64,000 nucleotides of DNA from Drosophila pseudoobscura (taxonomy: Eukaryota; Arthropoda; Insecta; Diptera; Drosophilidae). This document shows positions 24,901 through 35,934 of the stretch, piece by piece (position 1 is the first letter of the stretch; every line of letters starts with the position of its first letter). Under the pieces are notes generated by a model. That model was not told the origin of the DNA, made no database searches, and was given only the letters and a program-made list of their open reading frames with translations. Location: assembly GCF_009870125.1 (NCBI RefSeq), contig NC_046679.1, forward strand, positions 13,020,001-13,084,000. The letters run 5' to 3'. Both the position numbers and the translations under genes were made by a program.

Positions 24901-27900
24901 GACACATTCATGTGAACTCTGCTTCCTTCCACGGCATCCGCACCACAGCCCAAGTTCTGTCATGTGACAACGGCACCAGCCACAAACGAAAATTACGAAA
25001 ATACCCGGAGAGAGGGGACAACAACGGGAAAACAATATCCACATGTTAAAAGCCCAACAAGTGCCGGTCTAGGAGCGGAGTAGGGGCAGTTGTGGTCCGG
25101 GACGAGAGTCCTCATGCTACTTCAAGTGCTGCCAAAGCTGATGGCACTTTGGGAGCAACCACTTGTCTACTTTGCTGCAGTTCTAATTGCAAAAGTTCCC
25201 CAAAAGCCAGGCCAGAGCCAAAGCAAAAGCCAACCAAATTATATGCACTCGGCGGCCGCTCCTTCAGTGGCGGGATACAAATGTCTTGGCCCGGGGGAAG
25301 AGGCGGAAAGCATAAATATTTTGTTGTGGAGCACTGGAAAAGCGGCGAGTCGGGGCCGGCGGAGATGGGGCAGCCGCCACTTTAAAGTGGTCGCAACTTG
25401 GCAACGGAGCGGCGAAATGGAGGCAAAGTAGCAGCAGGCCGTGTCACTGCAAGGCTGTCTGTGTGAAATATAACTGGCAAATAGATTATCAGCTACAGGC
25501 CCGGCTCCGTAACCGTACTGCAGGTATTATGCCCTCTTGGGCATGGCATGGCTTAAGCACGGCCAATTGGCTTAATTGTTATGTCAACGCCCGGACCACG
25601 CGGCGTATGATAAATGCCCGTAGAGTGAAGCAGCTGCTTCATGTGCTTACAGCTACTTACACATATTTACTGTGGCACTGAGCCCATTCCGAGACGGGGC
25701 TTTCAGAGCACTTTGTGTTGGTCCTGCAGCCGTTGAATCGGCTCAACAGTCATCCATCGTTTTGCTTTGCTTTGCATTTGTTGCTCGCTTGGCCAGCGAA
25801 CAGTGGAAAATGTAAACCCAAACGGGGACTTACTTCCTTGGTTAGTCGAAGATTAAATACTCTTTTAAAGGGCTACGAAGAGTGTAGTGCAAGGGGTAAT
25901 GTGGGAGGGTGTGGATCCTCCCTCGTCATTTGTGCTCTGCTGGCCCGTTCGTAACCAAACTAATAATGTCCTTGGCTGAAGCTGAATGAATGCCATAATG
26001 CCAGGATGCCAGGATGTTGGTTCAACTGTCGTCCGACCGACCACCCGCAAAACGAGCGACGCACAATTGACAGCTAAATTGTCTGTCAATTTGTCTCGCT
26101 GACTGAATGCGTTATCCTGTCTGGGCGAGTATGTGTATGGATGGAGTCCGTGGCATTGTTGCCGGGTCGCTGGGACAGTGTTTAGTTTGGCCAAAAACTG
26201 ACAGATTGCCATTATCATGGCCGTTGTGTGGCCGTTACTTACTGCTGTTGGCTGTACTGCGGATGTGGATGTGGATGCTGATGCTGCATGCCACACGCTG
26301 CTTCCGCAGTTGTGCGACCACCGCCACTATCTGTTAAACTGTGGCTTCAATTGGACCGACCACTATCCACCCTCTTCATTGTGCCCGGTACGGGTACGGG
26401 TATGGGTATATATTTTCCTTTTTCTGTATACTTTTCGGCTGCTCTGCTCTGAATGACAAAAGTTCAAATGTGACCCCTCCATCCCTTTGTATGTATGTAC
26501 CCATATCCCACATCTTAAATCCCATTTCCATCTACTCTCGATGTCTCCGTTTTGGGTCCCATGTGTGTGCCTTTCGGAGTCTTTCGGTTCGTTTGCTCGA
26601 TGTTTGTTTGTGTATTTGGGCACACGTCTATTTGCCCTGCCAGTTGGGCCTACCAGGAGACAGGGACAAGGATGGGGACGAAGGGCCAAGGTTTTTGCAG
26701 TTTACACATGTGCGTATGTGTGTCTGCCATATCTTTCTCCCTTTCCCTCTCTCTCACTCTTTCTCTTTGCCTCTCTTGACTGTTTGCCAAATGCGGCAAA
26801 GGCGGCGACGGCAGTTTCTTGAATAATGCAAAATAGTGGCATCAAATAACGGCACCAAAAGTGACTTAAAGTTTTAATGAAAATGCCAGGCTCACAGCAA
26901 ACACCACAACAAAAATTCATAGCCATCCTCCTCCCCTCTCTCTCTCCATCTCTTGCTCTCCCTCTTTGAGTGCCACACAAACATTCATACATTAAATATT
27001 GAGTGGCTTTATAGCAATGGCCCACAGCGCATATTACATTTCTTCGAGTAGAAAGCAAATCGCACCTACTGCCATTATTAAACTTACGGTACGGCCATTT
27101 TGCCGGAAATTTTCAAATATTAATTTAATTTGATGCCTCAATTGAATCGAAAAACAAACCGATTGCCTTCCCAACCTGCCAGGACACGAACACGGACACG
27201 AAACTTAAACTGCCATTAGAGCACAGGAGCAATTTATGGGCAAATCAAAGTCAACAACTTGTCTGGGGCCAGTCTTATAATAACCTGAAATTGTTTCTGC
27301 TTGTTGCTTATAGATTGAGCTATTTAGTCGGATGAAAAGCCGTTTCCTCCCTACGTTTGTGGGCCCACAACTGGGTTAGTTACAGCTGGGCTCTGGGCAG
27401 CTGGTAGCCGGAGATGAATGACAGATGACCACACACATTTTTCGTGTTGAGGTGCTCAGGTCAAGTTGTGGTCATGTCCGAATGGTCAGGGATCTCCTGG
27501 TTGGGTTGACTGATGGTAATCCACTTGACCATCTAGAACAGAGTCTGCTATAGTGGGCCAGACCTGTTGCTTGACAGTTTGCTTCCCCGTTGCTCATGTT
27601 TCACTGTGTCGACACGAGTTTAGTTTTCCCACCGCCCACCTTCCAGAGCAAATATTTACTCAGCTTTTGAAATTTGAATTTTCCCTCATTACCATAAATC
27701 AATAGACAGTATGGGCACGCTCCATTTAAGCTGAAAATAACAATAAGTGACTAATGCACAATATTGTCACCTCGGGACGTAAATTACTCCACATTTGTAA
27801 GGGGCGCAAACATTCAGCGCCGAGTCTCGAGAGCTGCAGCGTGCAGTTTGTCATTTAAATTGGTTGCGAATGCTGATGCCTGATGCTGGGGCACGTTGCA

Positions 27901-30900
27901 CGATTTCAATAAATCTGAAGCGTGTCGAAATTTCCGACTCTCCGATGATTGATGTGGGCGTTGTCATAGGCGTGGGTTGCGGCTGAGGCACACACACTCA
28001 CACACCCAGAAACACATAGACACGTGCACACAAACGCGGTCAATTAGTCAAACAGGAATCGTTTTTGGTTTCGTTCCTGTTTTGGGGGCCTTCGATGTCT
28101 TTAGCAAAACCCAACTAATTAAAACACGCTGAGCAAACACACACCCGCTGGCAATCCGAGGAGCGGTAACTAGCGGCAGGATATGAATGGGAATGGGAGT
28201 GGGGATGGTGACGGCTGGGTCCCGAAATGGTAATCAGCACGTGCCGCTAGGATTAGCGAGGTCAAGACACATTTATGCGTTCATTTAGTTTTGCTTATTG
28301 ATGGCCACGCCCTTGGCATACACAAATATACATATTTCGGGCAGGGGAAGGGTGTGACAAAAATACCAAAAACCCAGACAAGGCAATCCCAGATACTCCC
28401 CAGATATGCAGGTAAAATGCTGCCGAAAAAGACAATAAATATATTCAAAGCTTGGCGGATGAATCATTCAAAATACGCTTGAACCAAAGGTGATTAACGA
28501 TGAGTATTTTGAGTGCAGATAATGACAAGCTGACAAGCACCAGTAGCACCCAAATCCATCGGTATTGTTCTTTTCAAATCTTCTTTGAGATGACAGAATT
28601 TTGACACTCTTGAGGCCTCACATACATAATCGGATGTCTGTATGATCTCATGCGCATGACATATTTATAGCCTGAAGTCATTACGAAATCATTCTGGACC
28701 ATAAAGCGTGACCAAATTATAGTCGATCTTGGTCTGGGGTCTGCGATTGGGGACTTTGAACTCTCAAAATAACCCACATCTAGCTTTGGCAGCTCATTAG
28801 TAAGCGGAAATATAAGTTCGTTAGCAAGATCCTCTATTAAATGGCACTCGCCATAATACAACTTCAATTAAATTCAAACCCGTGGCTGCTTCTCAATCTA
28901 ATGGTTTTCTCTGAGCAATTAGTGGCTTTACTCTGACTATAATTATAGCATCATTTTGGGTAGATACTTGCAGATTAAAGGGGACACGGCAGTTGTTTGG
29001 AGACAGGCCAAAACAGTGGATATAATATAAAAGCTACACAATTGTACCAAGAATAGAAAACCAACAATGTGATCTCCATGTGTTTCGGCTAGCAGCCAGC
29101 CTTAATGTTGTATTGACGTCATGGCAGCTTTTTTACTCGATTCACATGCAAATGCAATCGATTAATCTGTCATTTTAATTGTGGGAATTTATTGCCAACG
29201 CTTTCATCAAAGTACCCTCGTTAGAGCGAAACTCTAGGTTTAATTGGTTTCGAATGCTTTGCAAAGATGCGTGAAATGCCAGCCATTTGACTAGGAACCA
29301 TTTAAGCTTTTTCAATTCCTTTTGCAGTACTGAAATACGAGCTCATTCCAGTTTTCGAATTAAATGGTTTATACAAGAATCGAACTGGTTTCTATTTGAT
29401 GTGCTTATGTCACTGAATCGAACTGGTTTTATGCATCATATCGTTCCTTCTGTAATGATTTTTGTTGAGTGCCAATATGCTAATCAAACAATGATCTCAC
29501 TTACCATAAAACTATGACGAAAAACTAGCGTAATTTCCCTGATGACTTTACTGACTCGAATTATGCTTGGACCAATCACAAACACATTCATATGTAGAGA
29601 AAGTCAGTGAATGACCGCAAGAGACGTGGGAAGCATTTGATGTACAGTGTCGTACAGTACCATATAATCATCATCAGCGGCACGTGCCTGCGGTTTTGAG
29701 TTTGAGGTATTTGCCGCCGCTCAGTTTCACATTGTAATTCATGGGAATTAAATGGAAACCTGTGTTTAGCACTTGCATGTCTGTAACAGAGTCTGCACTG
29801 GCACTGTGAATACTAGCTACAAAAATAGACATTCATTCACGCATTCATATCGTCTCCCAGTTGAGTCAAAGGAAATCATGGGCAAATCGTTCCCCCTTGA
29901 AGTTCTTTTCTAGCTTCTGAGCGATGACGAAGCTTGATGGAAAACCCAACCAGAGTCAAGACATTCCCAAAGTCTCTGACCGATAAGACATTCCCATTGT
30001 TGCAGAAATGCGGACTCTGCCGCGCCAGAACAAATGGAAAAAAGTACAGAACAGAACTGAGAAAACTGTAAAGGGAAAATCTCATCCTACTTGTGTGTAA
30101 ACAACAGAAGGGAAAATTAAAAGTGGAAAGGAATAAACAATACAGAGCGGGCCAAAAATGGGGGCTCGAGGGGGGACGGGTTGGGTCGTGGTGCAAACAA
30201 AAGATGAGCGGGCGCACTGGAAATTCCAGAATTAAAAAATGTAAGGCCGTAAAAAAAAGAGCAACACCGAAAGGTTGAACTTGAAATATTTGTGGGCCAA
30301 AAGGGCAACACATGCACACACACACACGCACAGATACGGAATCACACATACGGCTCCGCCACGTGCAGAGCTTTAATTATGTGCGAAACGAAAAGTTGTT
30401 GCTGTCTTTATCTTTGAGATACTTTGAACGCACTTTTCGCTCTGCACAGAGAGCACAGTGCTCCGCTGGAAGACACGTTTCGTTTGTTGTTGCTGCTGTT
30501 GGCCAAATTATGTGCTTCGCTTTCAGTGGCTGAGGCTGTGGCTGTGGCTGAGAAACTGCCAACAAAGACAAACAATATGTAGCAGTTCACACACAGATAC
30601 ACCGCATCACACACACTCCCATGTCGCGGTGTATTTTTTTGTGTTTTGCCAAATTAGCAACAACCGGTTTACGCAGGTAGAGGGAGATAGAGACAGAGAG
30701 CGGAGAGAGGAGAGAGGAGCGGCGACAAGCCAAAGGCAAACAAAAGCCGTTTTGCTCATTAGTCGTCTCTGCCGATGGGTCTGAGTGAGAATGCCGCAGC
30801 CAAACAATTTTTTGTCGTCATTTCGGTTGATATCAGTGGGAGAGGATGAGAGTGGTTGCGTGGTGGGATGAGAGCGAAGGCCACGAGAGCTTCCGATGTA

Positions 30901-33900
30901 CCAAAAACCCACCTCTCGAATCCGCCGAAAGACGAATGTACGAGTATTACCGTCAGAGCAGCCAGAACACAGAAGAGCTGCTGCCAAGTGCCTGTCGGCA
31001 GTGGGGCAACAAGTGAACTAGAGCAAGCGGCTTACTTATAAGATGTCCTCTTCCTCTGTCTGGCCCCATCAAAATGTAGGTAAATCTGGGACTGCGACTG
31101 GGACTGAGATTGGGCCTGGGCGTGCAGGAGCCCGATATCTGGTCCAGTCGGTTGCACTTACACGAGAGCCGTGAAACGAGTTTAACTGGCTAAATGGGTT
31201 TTTTCTGCCATATACGACTACGAGTATGTATTCTGTTGTTCTGCTGATCAATGACAATGTCCAGCCAGCTATCAACAATTGCTAATTTGTTTGCGCTTGG
31301 GCGGCACAAGCCCTTCATTCACTCGTATTTGCTTATTATTATTTAACCCCCCCGATGCTCGTAAGAGCTATGACTTCCTATGAGACTGGCACAGGCCCTT
31401 TGGGGATCTATTTGACTTGTCGTTGACGTCAATTGTCTTATCTTTATTTTTGTTGGTCACGCAACAATATTCAAGAATTTCGGCCTTAACGAAATCTTTT
31501 GGGAATTCCATAAAAATATGTGCATGCATTTTTGTCTCAGGTTATCTTGACTCAATTTAAATTTCTTGATAATCTACAAATGTTCAATTTTTTCTTTAAA
31601 TATATTTCGGGAATTTCCTAGACAAAAGTGTCGCAGGTCGACCTTTTTTTGAGCATTTCTTTTTCGTTCTTTAAATAAACAATTTATGCATATTTTTAAA
31701 CGTTATCTGGCAAAATAAACAAAATGAAATTTGTTAAATTCAATTGGGCGACTTTGTTGTATTTATCTATAATCGTTTCTGTTTTATATATAGATTTCAA
31801 TTCGAAAATCTGTCCAGTTGTTGAATCATTTGGGTGTATCTATATGCTGATATGCAGCAGTAAGAAAAACAAACTATTATTAGTCTTGAAAAAATTCTAT
31901 AAAATTGAAATTTTATGCAAATCAGCAAAAACGAGGAGTAAATAAAAAAAAAAGTGATGTGCAAAATACGAGTATCATGCCACAACAGAGCAGGCAACGA
32001 TAGAGAGAATGAGAGAGAGCGAAGACATCAACATGGATTAATTGCAGTTTTTATATGGAAATTTGTTGCACTGGCAAAAAGCTGCAAGCCGCGTATAAGG
32101 CCAACTGGTCGACAGCCAAGTCAATAAGCCAATTAGGAGCTATGGCCCAAGAGCTGAGCGCCCATTAAGCAGATTGCGAACAGACCCGATGAGCATGAAA
32201 ATGCATTGAAACTGGGTGTCTCGAGTACCAGCCGTAGTACTCGTATCTACTGGGGGATCAGACTTACCTACGCTAAAGATATGTACATATATCTGCCTGC
32301 GCGTGCTACGCTCTCTGAAGCTCTCTGGATCTCTGGATCGTTTTTTATTCCAACAGTTGGAACAGTGCTTGTTTACTTGTAATGGTTTTTCTTTTTCCTT
32401 TTACTTTCAACAATTAAATCCAATAAAATTCACGTTCAATTGGCTTAAGGCCTATTTCGTTTGGCTGCCTGTTTCTTTTTTGGCGCGATATATGCGTGCT
32501 TTTATGTATCCACCAGTATCTTATGTACATATGTATGTATGTATGTATGTTGGTAAATAAAGTGCCCCGAGCTCTTTGTTTGTGGTTGTCGTGTTTATCG
32601 TGCTCACGTTTACTCGTTTTTCGCTTTTTAATATGCTTTTATGTTATTTTATTTTATTTTTTTTACTTCATTGTGTTGCTGGTTTTTATGTATTTCTCGG
32701 GTGTCTGTGTCGCGGCAGTGCTCGCCTTCAGATTCTTGAATTTACACTGAACAGATCTCTCTTGGGTAAATCTTTATAAACTAGCAGACATAGAGAGCGA
32801 GAGAGCCAGCCAAGAGAAAGAGCGGTGGTGGCGGCTGTCGCTCTTTTTCTCTACCAAAATGTGAGAGCGGAGCTCAACAATCCGCACTGATGTACATATA
32901 AACAAAATTTATTCAGTGCCAGACTGTCAGATACTTTTTGCTTGGCCCAGTGCAAAGTCTCTTTTGGTACGTCATGATCATCGTCAGGGAACAACAATTA
33001 CGGTTTCCCAGTTTGCCACCCGCCGACAACCACAAACAGAGCGCAGTCTTTGTCCAAGTTCAGGGCAGGGGAATGAATCATTCTGTGAAAATGGCAATGC
33101 ACTTTATGCTCCGCCAACGAAGCCCACATAAGGGACGAGTCTGCCTCTGGAAGAGACAGCAGATGGCTCTGGTTCTAATTAGGAGCAGCACGGTTCGATT
33201 GAAGTAAGCATTCAGATACATCTGCAGTGCTCGACTAATTTGCAACGGCTTGACTCAGACACAGATGGACCCCCTATCCGTAGGCAAGACAAGCACACAA
33301 ATCAGGGCCTTGAAGTATGTCACGTTTTGCATACATTCACGGACATAGACACGGACAGACAATGACGAATGCTAATTGCACTTTCCGACATCGAAAGGCC
33401 CATTAAAAGGGGCGCTGCTCGAACGATTCTGGAGTTTTCCCATTCGATAATATAAAAAAATCATTAGCAGCGCGAAAATGAAGGAGCGTCTGTTCAACGA
33501 CCAATGAAAACGTAAATGCAAATGAACGAATTTCACTGTGCTGTGGCTTTTAAACCATTTCAGTAAGAATTTACGATGCCAGAAGTACTTACGTAATCCC
33601 ATCCACCAGATATTTCAGATAATTCCTTTGAGTTTCCAAAAAGAGCTTAATTGTCTGAGTTTATTTTATTTTCGATGCCAAAACCACTTTTAAAAGAACC
33701 ACTTCAACGAAACAGAAAATTTGGAATTTTTCCAGAAGTATAACGAAATTAAATAGAATTTAAAGAGCCTGTCTAAACGAATTTTCGATACATATTTTGT
33801 ATATTGACTTTTTAAGCAAATATGTTTAAGATGGCGCGTTTTCACACGTTTTTCGCTGATATTTCGCAGCTTCTCTAATGAACACATTAAATACAAAAAA

Positions 33901-35934
33901 AAACCAAGGTGCCCTCAACCAGTAACTGCAATTTTTGCAAGAGACCTACAAATGATGTGATGCATAAGTTCTGATTAAGCACGACGATAAGTCACAAAAC
34001 CCTATGGAAACAATTCCAACAAAATAACACGCTCGCCTTTTTTGAAAAATCGTCCTTAATCACTTATGTGTATTTTTTTGTATTCTAATTTTCTGTGTCA
34101 TGCTCGAAAATGCATACAGTGACGAGCACATGTGGATACATGTTTATCACTTTTCACTTTAAGTGCCTGTAAAATCTTTAAAAATGAATCAATCCTTCTG
34201 ATTATTATTAATCCAGATTCACTGGATTAAGTGAAAACTCGAGTTATTGGAATTTTGCATTGTGCGTCGGGCTGCCGTCTTGCTATAAAGTGATCTCGGA
34301 TGTGGGGAAGACACATTTGTCTATAAAATTTGACAAAATGGGTTCCTAAATATGAAGATAATATTCTTTCTTTATTATTCCATCCATTTTAATTCTGATC
34401 AAGATCAGATGGCTGTACTTGTTATAGTTAATAATTATAGTTTTAACTACGATCCCTATCAGACTGCATCCGTAGAAAGAAAGAAATGAAGAAATAAGAG
34501 GGAAAAAATAGAAAATAAATCCTACTGAACTTTAAAATTAAATGTAAATAATAAACTTGCCCAAAGAATTAATTATAATTTATGGTTGTTTAAGAAAAAT
34601 TACAAAAACCCTTAAATGATTGCCACTAAACCAAACCACGAATAAAGCAGAACGATCTTACTTGCTGCCGTGGTGGTGCGGGCAGAGGTGTGGACCCGCG
34701 TACGGAGCGCAGTCCAAGGTTCTGTTCCCGGCGTTGACAAGCAGAAGAGGGGCGGGGCCAAAAATAAAAATATATTTTTAATTCATTTTCAAGCTCGTTG
34801 CGATATCATCATGGCATAATAGTTTGACTTTCCCATAGCCGAACAATTTCCGCATGAATCGTAGATTATTACATGGTTAATGCGCGTATCTACTGACATT
34901 TCCAATCGAGAATGACAGTGTTTCGTGCAATTTCCGCACAATTTTTATTTTGGCACCAGAAACATGAAATTGAACAAGATAATTGTTTCTATTAAAATTT
35001 GTTTTCAATTACCGTTCCACAGCAACCACAAATTTTGTTGGGAAATTCACACAGAGCGTGCGGCGGATCGTTCAGGATGTGAAGGACGAGGGTGCGCCGA
35101 GTGGAATGACCCGGGACGAGGTAATCGAAACCAATGAAAGGCTGCGCTCACTCCGACTCCGATTGGAGGAGTCCTACGAGACGGCCAAGCAAGCGCTCAT
35201 AAACCTCATGAACAAATACGGCGACTCGAAGAGCCAGCGCAACATGTTCCAGCGCTATCCCATGCTCAAGTTGATGATAAAGGTTGGTGCACTGAAACCC
35301 TGCAATCGATGGAATGCTGAACTAAATTTTTAATGCCTATACTAGGAAGTCATTCGGCTGGAGACCCAGTACTGGACCCTGGTGGACATACCGCGTCAGG
35401 AGAAGCAGGAGACTGTGCCCTCGTACGTTATGCGCGCCTGCTCGATCATGGAGAAGACCCAGAAGTCAGGCGAGGGGGTGAAAACGTCAGCCAAGCTGGC
35501 CGACGAGGCGGCCGAGCGGCGGGAGCGGATGGAGCGATTGGAACGTAAGTGAAATGAGCCGGAAACTGCGACCCATGGTAATTAACTGCATTCGCATACC
35601 GTCCCATCCACAGACATGACAACGGCTCAAATCGAGCACGAGAACACACAGCTGATAAACGATTTGTATCGCCTGCTGAAAAAGTATCTGGGGCTGCGGC
35701 ATCTCATCCGAGTACTAAAGGTAGGCGAAACGGAACGGAAACTGTCCGACCCCGTGGCAACTTTACCCTTATCTAACCGTGTGCTTCTGTGTGACCAAAC
35801 AGGAAGAGTACGGCAGCTCAAAGATGTATCCGATATTTCCACGCTACACAATGCTCAAGGACATGATAAAGGGCATCATGCACGACCCCGACTACATGGA
35901 GGTGTGTCACGAAACGCTGGCCAACGCCAACTGA
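15901..35934 (+). CDS. unrecognised coiled-coil protein with a duplicated RYxMLKxMIK module (multi-exon)
   Basis: Coding exons, all in matching phase: 15901-15970 (donor GTGAGT), 35023-35282, 35346-35544, 35614-35720 and 35803-35934 (TGA). From the ATG at 15901 the product is 255 aa; counted from just after the TAG at 15286 the frame is 459 codons. The N-terminal exon ends in a Ser/Gly/Thr-rich tail. The rest is charged and helical, with probable coiled coil at residues 38-65 and 160-200. A block YG(D/S)SK...F-x-RYxMLKxMIK occurs twice, at residues 89-110 and 215-235. There is no signal peptide or membrane helix, so it is probably cytoplasmic. A minus-strand secreted-protein gene sits inside its 19-kb intron. 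I do not recognise the family; conserved splice phase and ordered sequence make the gene itself convincing. Confidence 0.75.
16562..16567 (-). other. poly(A) signal for isoform B
   Basis: AATAAA on the minus strand, about 276 nt beyond the isoform B stop. Two separate signals fit two alternative 3' ends. Confidence 0.45.
16843..17179 (-). CDS. alternative last exons B of the nested secreted gene (second six-Cys module)
   Basis: Two exons, 17087-17179 and 16843-17012 (TAG), have acceptors AATTGCAG and CCTGTTGCAG and donor GTAAGC. The first begins CC in the phase that accepts the single G left by the exon ending at 18762, so exon 4 can splice here instead of to exon 5A. This yields an isoform of 399 aa. 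The encoded module has cysteines at 360, 367, 368, 381, 387 and 398, spaced C-x6-CC-x12-C-x5-C-x10-C, the same order as isoform A. An AATAAA on this strand at 16562-16567 could end the transcript. Alternatively these exons belong to a separate gene whose own first exon I cannot see; the exact phase fit and homologous module argue for one gene. Confidence 0.7.
18247..18252 (-). other. poly(A) signal for isoform A
   Basis: AATAAA on the minus strand, 56 nt beyond the isoform A stop. Confidence 0.6.
18308..19876 (-). CDS. secreted precursor with C-terminal six-cysteine module (isoform A, 408 aa)
   Basis: Exons: 19718-19876 (ATG), 19568-19655, 19125-19509, 18762-19066 and 18308-18597 (TAG), all GT-AG with consistent phase. 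The ATG at 19876 follows a 22-nt leader after an acceptor (TTGCAG, exon start 19898). Residues 15-30 are a hydrophobic signal peptide (LPALLFTLVLCLVAQA), so the product is probably secreted. Then come an acidic segment, a His/Lys-rich stretch (HHKKHKH), a furin-type site RQRR at 168-171, a Tyr/Pro-rich stretch, a Ser/Gly/Asn-rich linker and a module with cysteines at 355, 362, 363, 374, 380 and 390. An AATAAA lies at 18247-18252, 56 nt past the stop. It is nested, antisense, in a 19-kb intron. The family is not recognised; a processed extracellular ligand or matrix protein is inference. Confidence 0.75.
19994..20012. repeat. C19 homopolymer
   Basis: Nineteen consecutive C residues lie between the nested gene's coding start and its probable leader exon. 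Confidence 0.9.
20557..20646 (-). promoter_or_regulatory. candidate promoter and leader exon of the nested secreted gene
   Basis: On the minus strand TATATT (20641-20646) stands about 30 nt before an initiator TCAGTC with +1 A at 20615. A donor GTTAGT at 20551-20556 would close a leader exon of 59 nt that could join the acceptor before 19898. This is inferred from signals alone. Confidence 0.3.
23606..23625. repeat. (GAT)n microsatellite
   Basis: About six and a half GAT units in tandem. Confidence 0.85.
32531..32550. repeat. (ATGT)5 microsatellite
   Basis: Five uninterrupted ATGT units in the 19-kb intron. Confidence 0.85.
35023..35934 (+). CDS. C-terminal exon block of the long plus-strand gene
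   Basis: Four exons are separated by introns of about 63, 69 and 82 nt, each with GT-AG ends and phases 0, 1 and 0. The acceptor TTCCACAG at 35015-35022 leaves CA to join the G from 15970. The block begins TNFVGKFTQSVRRIVQDVK and ends with CHETLANAN and TGA at 35932-35934. Third positions are GC-rich, unlike the AT-rich flanks, which supports coding. Exon boundaries fall right after the first copy and before the second copy of the repeated module. Confidence 0.8.

Larger units (their letters stand above)
19899..35022. other. remainder of the 19-kb intron, no supported coding exon
   Basis: Apart from the possible leader exon near 20.6 kb, no exon with convincing signals is seen. There is a (GAT)n array at 23606-23625, a TATG array at 32531-32550 and several GT/CA stretches. 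A 97-codon minus-strand frame at 28574-28867 has no ATG at its start and is not supported as a gene. Large introns of this kind in flies usually carry regulatory DNA, but nothing specific can be named. Confidence 0.4.
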
